This document shows, in pieces, positions 55,898 through 64,000 of a DNA stretch of 64,000 nucleotides. Made by a program: the position numbers and the translations under genes. The notes beneath the pieces were generated by a model. That model was not told the DNA's origin. It was given only the letters and a program-made list of their open reading frames with translations, and searched no databases. Source of the stretch: Fragilaria crotonensis. Lineage: Eukaryota > Bacillariophyta > Fragilariophyceae > Fragilariales > Fragilariaceae. The DNA lies in assembly GCA_022925895.1 (NCBI GenBank), contig JAKSYS010000230.1, forward strand, positions 1 to 64,000, in the 5' to 3' direction. Position 1 is the first letter of the stretch. Each line of letters opens with the position of its first letter.

Positions 55898-57584
55898 CTC
55901 GGACGGTCTATACGTAACTACGTAACTAGTCCTCCATCAAACTCCAGAGTGTTTGTGAGGGAACAATTCGTCAAATAAACTGTTCTCGTGTTCGGTAACT
56001 GAGGAGTCATTTGTTGCTATTGGATATTCATTGCAAACCCACTATGCTTAGGCTTCAAGACACAAAAAGAGCCAATGATCGAATGAGTTCATATCTCAAT
56101 GGCTTCGGAGGAGAATGAAAATCAAGCGATCAGTAGTTGATACCTCTCTTCTCTAATGAAAAGAATCCTTTCAAATTGGTGTCCTTCAGTATCCAAAATA
56201 ACACGAATTCATACGAGAACAAAGCGAACAGACAACTGGTGGAAATAACTGCTCCGTGCAAGGCACATCGATGATTAAATTAAGCCCGATGAGAGGAGTT
56301 GAATGATTATTTCACTCCGCCAAGTCCAAGGCATTCTTCTAAGACACGCACGTAGATTTCGAAAAATTCCCTGAGATGAATCGCCAAGCATTTTATGCTG
56401 TCGCGTTTACCTTCATGGCACTTTAAGGTAAGGATGCCAATGTCCATTGTAAATTGAGTCCGGTCAAGGAAAGTTATCAAGTTGGGTTGAAATAGACTTT
56501 CTTGAGGTTTCTGTATGAAGTCACGATATTTTGATGATGGAGTGTTAGAGCACAGGGAGGTTTTAACACTTCCTTCGTTAAAAGGAACTTGTGATTGCTT
56601 TCAATTTTCATACGAGTTTTCTCCACTCTTCTGTGAAGTTAAAGAAGCGCCTACCGAATTTGGTTCAGTCTGGTGTGGCAGTCAGCAAAACCATTTCATT
56701 GACTCTTTGCTGAACCTTCATGGTTCAGGTGATGTTTATTTTCTCGACACAAAACAATGTTCATCAACTTGATGTAAGGTAAATAGTCATTACTCAATAT
56801 CCCTTATGAAATGGATGAGCTCCGTATTTGCTTTTACGGATGTCATGGAACCTTCTTATTTCTTCGTTATCAATTACTACTGAACGACTTGATTTGTCAG
56901 TGCCCATCTTGAGCCTCAATGGAATGATCGACGTATAAGAAATAATTGAGTTCTATTGGTTATTTTTTCAACCAAAACTGATAATGAGAAATGCTTCAAG
57001 TGGTGTATTGACTTTACCAATTTGGTTATAGAGCTAATGTGGTTCCAACCGAAACTTCAATTTCGATTTTTAGCTGTGGTGTTTACTTGCTGCGTTGATC
57101 ATGGGTCTTGTTGTCGTCCACGCACCACGTTAAGGGATAAGGGTTTTGATGACTTTGCATCAGCGAGTGGGCTTTTAAGAATGAACTACGTGGTTAGAAT
57201 CCATTCAACCGACACATCTCTTTGAACACTCATCGAGGTAACCATGCGCAGCGGAATTTCTATCCAAGTTGCTATTTCAAAGGAATTTCTGTTTAAGTTG
57301 CTGTTTCAAACCTACGTCATTGTCAACAACAGATTTGAGCATTTTGCCATGTTAAGATAGTGCTCTTTTTCAATTGTGTTTGTCATTCACCGTGACACAA
57401 GTCATTTTTTCTAGCAGTTATCATTTTACAGTAGACTTAGAGGTACCGTTGATCAGCACTATGCTGCAACATTTTCTGGGCCATTAAGGTGAGTGATATC
57501 ATGATCGGGTTGCACTCCCTGCTCTGATCGTCAAAATCATCGGCATGAAGCGGAGTGGTGGATCAAGAGAAAAAACCAGTTTGA
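55898..57584. other. 1.7-kb spacer, no gene recognised
   Basis: Open frames at 56515-56772 and 56956-57225 (85 and 89 codons) have no known motif. The region may hold decayed coding sequence, but nothing can be named. Confidence 0.35.
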
Positions 57585-57810
57585 ATCGAGTTGATGTTTA
57601 CAATTGTATGGAGGAGCGCGGCAAAAAATCTGAATACCGATACTATGAGTTGGAGCACACATTTCTTGAGATGCGTTTGAGGGCGCGCGCCTTAATCGAG
57701 TTGATATTTTTAGGATGTATTGAGGAGCGCGGCAAAAAAACTGAATACCGATGCTATGAGTTGGAGCACTTATTTCTTGAGATGCATTTGAGGGCGCGCG
57801 CCTTAATTCT
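57585..57810 (+). repeat. Tandem duplication, 110-111-bp period, with an in-frame open reading frame
   Basis: Two units containing GAGGAGCGCGGCAAAAAA (57611 and 57722), GAGTTGGAGCAC and GAGGGCGCGCGCCTTAAT. The frame from 57545 to 57820 stays open through both units and encodes a 37-residue repeat (EERGKKxEYRxYELEHxFLE). A gene is not established. Confidence 0.8.
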
Positions 57811-58109
57811 CGCCTCATGAGCGAGCATAGATAGGAGCGCAGAAACTGCGTGTGTAAAACGTGTCAGGTACTGTGACGTTGACGAGGTGAAGCTTTCTCG
57901 AGATCCCTCGAAAGTGCGCCTATCACAATCGGTGCTCTCTACAGATGTGAAGTTTTCTCGAGATCTATTGAAAGTGGCGCCTTCCAAAATCGGTGTCATC
58001 CACAGATGAAATGTTGTGATGCCCAGCATGCGTGCGCCAGAATCAATACTTAACAGTGTTCGTTCGATGATCAAAACTCGGAAGCCGTCCATATGGTGCG
58101 AATGGCCGT

Positions 58110-58560
58110 CATTGCTGTTGATGGCTTCATCGGATGGATGCAAAGAGGGTGTGTGTTTAGGTGCACAGCTTCTCTTGTTGGATACACTAAAGGAAGACGC
58201 AACATACATGAAAATGGTTTCGTTGCTGTTGATGGCTTCAGAGGCAAAGAGAAAGAGGGCGGTGTGTGTTTAGGTGCACAGCTTCTCTTGTTGGACAAAC
58301 AATACACCAAAGGAAGGCGCAACATACATGAAAATGGTTTCATTACTGTTGATGGCCTCAGAGGCAAAGAGAAGGATGTGTGTTGAGGCACAGAGCAACT
58401 TCTCTTGTTGGACAAACAATCCCACAAAGGAAGACGCAGCATACACCAAAATGGTGAAATGCAACTTCTGCTCATTGGACAAACAATCCCGCAAAGGAAG
58501 ACGCAACATACACCAAAATGGTGAAATGCAACTTCTGCTCATTGGACAAACAAAGCAACA
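58110..58560 (+). repeat. Tandem repeats with AAAGGAAGACGCAACATACA core
   Basis: The core word recurs at about 58190, 58310, 58427 and 58494, with spacings of about 120, 117 and 68 bp. CTTCTCTTGTTGGACAAACA recurs between the core words. The last units run into the exact 318-bp duplication at 58459-59094. Confidence 0.85.
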
Positions 58561-59094
58561 ACTGATGAACTGATTTAATTCAAAAAAATGGTCTAAAAGG
58601 AGCTAATAAGCGTAGTAATCGGTTGTTGTTTTGCCAATAATGTGCTGACAAGCTTATCTTCCAAATGCCACTTTTGCGGTGCAACTATGACAGCAACACC
58701 AGCAGGGTCAGAATGAAGGTGTGGATGTGGATGATGAGGTACTCTGTTATTTACTACTACAGCTGTACCTGGGATAATGCAACTTCTGCTCATTGGACAA
58801 ACAATCCCGCAAAGGAAGACGCAACATACACCAAAATGGTGAAATGCAACTTCTGCTCATTGGACAAACAAAGCAACAACTGATGAACTGATTTAATTCA
58901 AAAAAATGGTCTAAAAGGAGCTAATAAGCGTAGTAATCGGTTGTTGTTTTGCCAATAATGTGCTGACAAGCTTATCTTCCAAATGCCACTTTTGCGGTGC
59001 AACTATGACAGCAACACCAGCAGGGTCAGAATGAAGGTGTGGATGTGGATGATGAGGTACTCTGTTATTTACTACTACAGCTGTACCTGGGATA
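58459..59094 (+). repeat. Exact tandem duplication, 2 x 318 bp
   Basis: 58459-58776 and 58777-59094 read identically, from ATGCAACTTCTGCTCATTGG to ACAGCTGTACCTGGGATA. Identity over 318 bp means a recent event or an assembly duplication. Non-coding. Confidence 0.95.
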
Positions 59095-61200
59095 AGCCTT
59101 TACCAGCATTTCATATGAAAAAGAGGAAACATTTGCTGATCCTCATTTTGTGAATTCCTCTTTACAGATATTCAGTAATGGGTCATTTCTCATTTCTAAA
59201 GTGGAGGTCTATTATTCTGTTATTCTTAACAATGAAGAAGATGATGCAATTCTTGATCATGCATTTGATCATGATGAAGTGGATGATGGTGAGGAGGACT
59301 TCTGCTATGATGTCTCCCAGCAACCAAGTTCAAAGACACCTTTCATTGTCAACTTCTTGCTACATCGCATGGTATTGACCATTGTTTTGAAGGACACAGG
59401 ACACATCAATTCTTGCTACATCTCATGGTATTGAGTATTATTTTGAAAGGCACGTCAGCAGATAGTCTTCCATACTCCAGAAATGGCATTGCTTGGATAA
59501 AAGGAATCTAGAAATAAATTTTAGGTGTGAGCATTGCTTTCTTATAATATATCTATGAAAAACCAAACGCAGATTTGAGATGCAAAACTCATTTATGATG
59601 AATCAGGCAAGGATCAGAATTGTAAGAGTATAGTAACTAAGGCCAACAGGAGGAAAAATGGTTGCTGTGGAGCTGCTTGTTATTGATATGATCTTCTAGC
59701 AATGGGTGGAAGGCCTTCTTCAATGATTCATCCTGAAGTTTGCTTGTTCCCATCTAATGAGAATAAAAGGAGCATCTTCAATTTGGTCATCATCATCACC
59801 ATCATAATTATAGCAGCAGCCAAAGCAATGATGACATCCTGCTGACACCCAATGCATTTGTTGTACCATCAGAGTCAATCAATTTACAAATGTTTGTTTG
59901 AATATCACTCTCTGTAAAGGATCCTTGGTTTCAACTCTTATGGGGGATGCTTAGATGTCATTCAAAACTATCAAGAGTCACACTGTAGCATGCACAGCAC
60001 ATCAACCAGATTTGATCACAAATTTCTGCACTGTGAAGCCAAACTCTACTGTTGAGAATCTGACCGCCATCAACCTTCAAGAATACCCAGGTGCACTCTT
60101 CATCCTTCCTGAGTGATTCAAGGGTTGAATTGAATGTCACTTTAATTGCAAGTATTTGTCAAGGGTGACACTATTATAGGCCACTGAAGGTAACAATTTC
60201 CACGGTGACATTCACACCATGGATTGTCAATTATGAATCCAGAACTGCCATTCAATTATTGTCAAGTTTAAGTTGCCTACTTGCAGATACTTCCCAACAT
60301 TTGTAGAAGTTCATTTTTGGAAAGCTTCAGGCTTGTAAACTCCAGCTCTCATCAGGATGCTGGTGCTCTCGTTGCCATTGGCATCATTGTCACCTTTCAA
60401 CATCAGGTCAAGGAAGAATTGGCATTGAACAAATAAAATCCGATTCCTGAAAACTTAATACCGTTTTGGGCCAGTAACCATGAGCTGCTGTTAAATGTAT
60501 AAGTAAATCAATATCCACCACAAGAGACTTGCCTTTCAGTCACAGAAAGTTGAAATATGCGGAAAAGCACTTCACAATGTTGTTCAGAGAGCAGAAAGAT
60601 GAATTGCATTTCTCTACAAGACCATCCATGACAAGCATGCTGATCAGGCAGGTATACGTGATCATTGTCCTGTTGTTTGCGTAAAGATTGTGAAAGAAAA
60701 AGAAGACTTCCAAGAAAGACAATATTCTGCATACTGTCACTTTGCTTACCAAGGAACGTGCACGAAGCCCACAAACTTGACAAAGCAAGAAACTGCAATA
60801 CCTAGTTGTGGCACAATACTTCCATGAAACCAGACACATTAGTTGAACTACAATGATTTCTGTTTCATCCAGTTAGACACAGATGAGGGAATGCATGTCA
60901 CTAACAATGATCATCTTCACCAATGTGAACCAGGATCTTCAAAGGAAAGTGTGTTACGTGGCTGGGGTTCTTGCCATGTGCCCTTCCTCAAGAAATGATT
61001 GTTTTTTCAACTGCCATTGGGAGGAACATTCTTATTATCATTCTCAATCTGAATGCAAAACACCACCATAGCTCAATTGTTACAAGCAAGATTGGAAATG
61101 AATGTCTAAATGCAGGTGCCAATGAGCTTGGCTAAGTATTTATTCCAAATGCGGAAAGGAATCGGACGAAGTTACTAGGAAGAAAAATCAGTGATCATTA
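59095..61200. other. 2.1-kb AT-rich spacer, no supported gene
   Basis: The frame 59150-59434 has an acidic stretch (NEEDDAILDHAFDHDEVDDG), but no family is recognised. The rest shows no coding signal. It may include decayed parts of the Copia fragment to its right. Confidence 0.35.
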
Positions 61201-62050
61201 AGAAAACATTTGAATGGGATTCATACCAGCTCAGAGCCCTAGTACTAGTGAAGCCATTTTGCAGATACCCTCCATGGTATTGGGTTTTGGAGTCCTCAAC
61301 ACACCAAGAAATATATGTGGATACGGAAGGATTCAGGTCTTAGACAAGCACTGCAAATACTTGTACACTGCTCATTCTCATGACTTCCTGGTAACATCTC
61401 GGAAGCCTCAAGCAATCATGAAGTCCAGGATTCAAGAGACCTATTATTACTAAGCCTAAAATACAACCTTCATGGTAATGATTTCTACCAAGACAGGAAA
61501 GGAAGGTGGTACTCCCTTGGCTAAGGAGGAATATCAGGGAGACCATCATCTGATTGAAACCAATATTTTGAGTCTTGAAGAACAACAATACCACTATCCA
61601 GGCAGCGTTCTCAACAAGCAAGGTGTAAGGACTGCTTGAGATCTCAACATTTGGGGCGGAAATCAGTGCAATAGAAACAGCAGTCAAGGAAGTCATATCA
61701 GCTTTTCATGGTGCTTTGGTGCAGCTGGGAGTTCCATTGGAACATGCAGCCTAATTGTCTGGGGATAATAGTGGGGTGATGCTGATGCAGAATTCAACAA
61801 TCAAGTACTAAAGGTTACTCCAAAAGAAGCATGTGGCAATAGCGTACCAAAATCTTCAGGAAGCCCCAGGTAGTGGTATTGTACATCCATTAAGATCAAC
61901 GGAAAGTTCAACTAAGCTGACATATGCACTTAGGCAGCACAGCAGATGAATTCTATTTGTCATACCACACTTAGTGGAATGATGTTCAGTTCTTAGTTCT
62001 CTGCAAGCAATGGCAATCCCAGCAGTCAAACCTGTAGCTAGTATGACTGT
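61200..62050 (+). mobile_element. Probable Copia RNase H-region fragment (fourth relic)
   Basis: Decayed fragment. Stretches resembling the Copia RNase H end are EISAIETAVKEVISAFHGAL near 61660, LEHAA followed by SGDNSGVMLMQNSTI near 61760, and LKKKHVAIAYQN-type wording near 61815. No LTRs and many breaks. The family is a cautious inference from these short stretches. Confidence 0.5.
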
Positions 62051-63290
62051 GCATCACTCAGACTGGTGTTGAGCTATGAGGAGTGATGCATGATATACAG
62101 ATCCAACTACTATCAATTGTCACCAGATGTCTCATGAATAAGGTGAATTTGTTTCAAATGAATGCATTGAGAGGAGATGACTCACAAGTGTGTGCATGGT
62201 TGTCAATATGACCGGGATAAATATGAGAACAAGTGCTACAATGGGGAAACACACAATTTCACGAAACTGGATTGTTTACCAACAGTTATAGAAACAACAA
62301 AAAAATGTTGATGAAATTTGTTAGATGGAGATCTTAAACAACTTGATTGCAAAAAACATTGACCAATCTTCTTTAACCATGCAACCTATTATTGTTCCAA
62401 GGAGGCTGGCCAAGCTTGGAGTCCAACTATGTTTGTCAAAGAAGAATATGGGAAATGAACCTGGAGGTTACGGAATTCATGTTCGCCTTGTAACAAAATC
62501 ATGTACAATCTACTGAGAGCATGAGTCAAAGTTCCGGAACCCCCTGTATCTACTATGCAAACGAGCTAACTAACCCTATCAGCGGTCTGAAGGATGGACA
62601 CTGGACACTAAGTACATGTACAAGGTACAAGTGTACAAGTACTTGTGCTACCTCGTACAGTACCAGATTACCGGTACATGTCCTAGTGGTACTGCAGTAC
62701 TGCTAGTAGCTCAATATGCATCATTCTATGATACCCTGGTATGCTACGGTACAAGTATCTCGTACTACAGTACCTTCTTTGTAACGAGTATGTGCATATG
62801 CATACAACTATTTACATGCAGCTCTATAGTACAGAACTGTACGAGGTACTGGTACGTCGTACAGAAACTTCCACCAGAAACGATGTTGCTGTGGCTGCCA
62901 GCTGCCAGTACTGTAGTATACCGGTACAGTCTGCTAAAAGGGCTTGTTGAATCCGTCATCATCTTGATGTCGCGGCCATCTCTGTTTAATAAGTATCCAT
63001 CCATGAGTAAACGAATTAGTTTTGGTAGTACATTACGCTTGATAACAACCGAGCGTTGGAATATGGACAGTTTGACCAACGGCGCACTTGTTTTTCGAAC
63101 ATGACTGAGCAGTGAGCACCTCTTCACCTCTTGCCTCCGTGGATTTCATGGAAACTACGTACAGTAGGACCACATGTGTAGCCCAACATCTCAGATCGAA
63201 CGCGGGACGCGATAAATCTGGAAGAGGAGGGAAACACCAAGTGGAGTTTGTGACTGAAGTAGAAGAGCCTCCCATCCCCCTCACCTTGCA
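62051..63290. other. Spacer with a strong GTAC cluster before the right-edge gene
   Basis: 62600-62935 is dense in GTAC words (AAGTACATGTACAAGGTAC and similar), as in the other spacers. 62950-63290 is the presumed upstream region of the gene starting at 63291. No other gene seen. Confidence 0.45.
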
Positions 63291-64000
63291 ATGCGACTAT
63301 CTCGCGGACAGCTAACGAAGCGGAAAAGCTCTGTGGCCGATAGATACCTTAAAGCAATCGATGATGCCGATAACTCGCCGTCCAATATGAACCCTTCGTT
63401 TCCGGACTCACCATGGCATAAAGAGGCTCACGTATCGTTGTCAGGGACAGCATCGCTGAGCGGTTCGTCGAGGACACCAACACCAGTTCGAGCCCAGTCG
63501 CGGGGAGCGTTGCATTCTAGGGCCATGGCAACGTCACCCAGTTCACCGAAGGATCCTGCACAATCGAACCCGTCACGAATACGCTTGTTCCCAGCAACGA
63601 TGCCCGTGATCGGGAACGAAGAGGACACCACTGATGGGAGCTCGCTCATGACTCCCCGAACGACAGAAACACGAAGTAGTGGGACGCAGCACAATAGTCC
63701 TGATCCCGGCTTTCACCCTGTAGCGATGCACGAATCGTCAGAATCTAGCCGTGGATGGAGAAAGAGACTTGAAGGGACTAGCAGAGGCACGAAAACCCCT
63801 CCCGCGCGGCATACGAACGACTCGAATTGGATCAAGAAAAAAGGTTCGCCGCGGCGTTTAGGAGCCAGTCCACGAAGACTACCACCACAATTGGCACCCA
63901 ATTCCTTAAAGGAATCGACTCTTTGGGCACAAGAAACAAAATCAGATCCTTCATCTGCTCCTACAGAGATTATGATGAATCTTTCTTCGTATAAACAATC
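63291..64000 (+). CDS. Partial gene: N-terminus of an unknown Ser/Pro/Arg-rich, probably disordered protein
   Basis: The frame opens after a TGA at 63255-63257. The first ATG is at 63291, and it stays open to the window edge (at least 236 codons). It starts MRLSRGQLTKRKSSVADRYL and continues with Ser/Thr/Pro- and Arg-rich sequence, including short SPxR/SPR clusters such as KKKGSPRRLGASPRR and many S/T-P sites (LMTPRTTE, KTPPAR). No domain is visible yet. The composition suggests an intrinsically disordered, possibly phosphorylated N-terminal region, as in cytoskeletal, kinase or nuclear proteins; the function is unknown. An open frame of more than 700 bp in a genome with about 50% GC is unlikely by chance. 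Confidence 0.6.
   Translation, partial: MRLSRGQLTKRKSSVADRYLKAIDDADNSPSNMNPSFPDSPWHKEAHVSLSGTASLSGSSRTPTPVRAQSRGALHSRAMATSPSSPKDPAQSNPSRIRLFPATMPVIGNEEDTTDGSSLMTPRTTETRSSGTQHNSPDPGFHPVAMHESSESSRGWRKRLEGTSRGTKTPPARHTNDSNWIKKKGSPRRLGASPRRLPPQLAPNSLKESTLWAQETKSDPSSAPTEIMMNLSSYKQ

Noticed and set aside
53260-59100. Repeat clusters as CRISPR arrays
   Set aside because: Repeat units are long, diverged and contiguous, without unique spacers of constant size, and the DNA is eukaryotic.

Overview
This 64-kb window is nuclear DNA from a microalgal eukaryote, most probably a diatom. The evidence is CoDi-like Copia retrotransposons, plastid-targeting leaders with SEG-F and HAF-AP type cleavage motifs, one to two short GT-AG introns (60-118 bp) in only a few genes, and eukaryotic housekeeping genes (SEC5, SPO11, DCP2, DENND4-like) packed between accessory DNA. 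No species name can be fixed from the sequence alone.

Layout. 0.1-1.55 kb: antisense relic of an RNase H / zinc-finger retroelement protein. 1.55-9.05 kb: a 7.5-kb Copia element with two identical 88-bp LTRs. 9.12-9.56 kb: a GGGCATT heptamer array split by a 334-bp hAT-like MITE. 9.9-42.8 kb: the gene-rich core. In order it holds MATE transporter (+), ZNG1/COG0523 GTPase (-), fatty-acid-hydroxylase-like protein (+) with a decayed partial copy, plastid glutaredoxin (-), a pair of tandem fucosyltransferase-like genes (+, the second broken), exocyst SEC5 (-), SPO11 (+), YtoQ (-), THH1/TOM1-like 7TM protein (+), an ArsS-like radical SAM pseudogene (+), DENND4-like RabGEF (-) and DCP2 decapping enzyme (-). 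Up to DENND4 the genes sit as tail-to-tail pairs separated by head-to-head spacers. The tightest pair, MATE and ZNG1, shares one CTAG for both stop codons. 43.0-48.8 kb: a second, more decayed Copia element, 166 bp upstream of the DCP2 start. 49.4-52.5 kb: a third, truncated Copia relic. 53-59 kb: AT-richer DNA full of local tandem repeats. 61.2-62.1 kb: a possible fourth Copia fragment. 63.3 kb to the right edge: the start of an unknown Ser/Pro/Arg-rich protein gene that runs out of the window.

The host genes do not form a pathway. They cover membrane transport (MATE, THH1), metal handling (ZNG1), plastid redox and lipid modification (glutaredoxin, hydroxylase), Golgi glycosylation (GT), membrane traffic (SEC5, DENND4), meiosis (SPO11) and mRNA turnover (DCP2). 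The most unusual sequence-level signals are the GTAC-saturated intergenic spacers, the tandem glycosyltransferase modules in one reading frame interrupted only by two TGA codons, the one-base break of DCP2 at an A/T homopolymer, the hAT-like MITE inside a heptamer array, and the pseudogene of ArsS. I found no CRISPR array, rRNA or convincing tRNA, and no clearly new multi-gene system.
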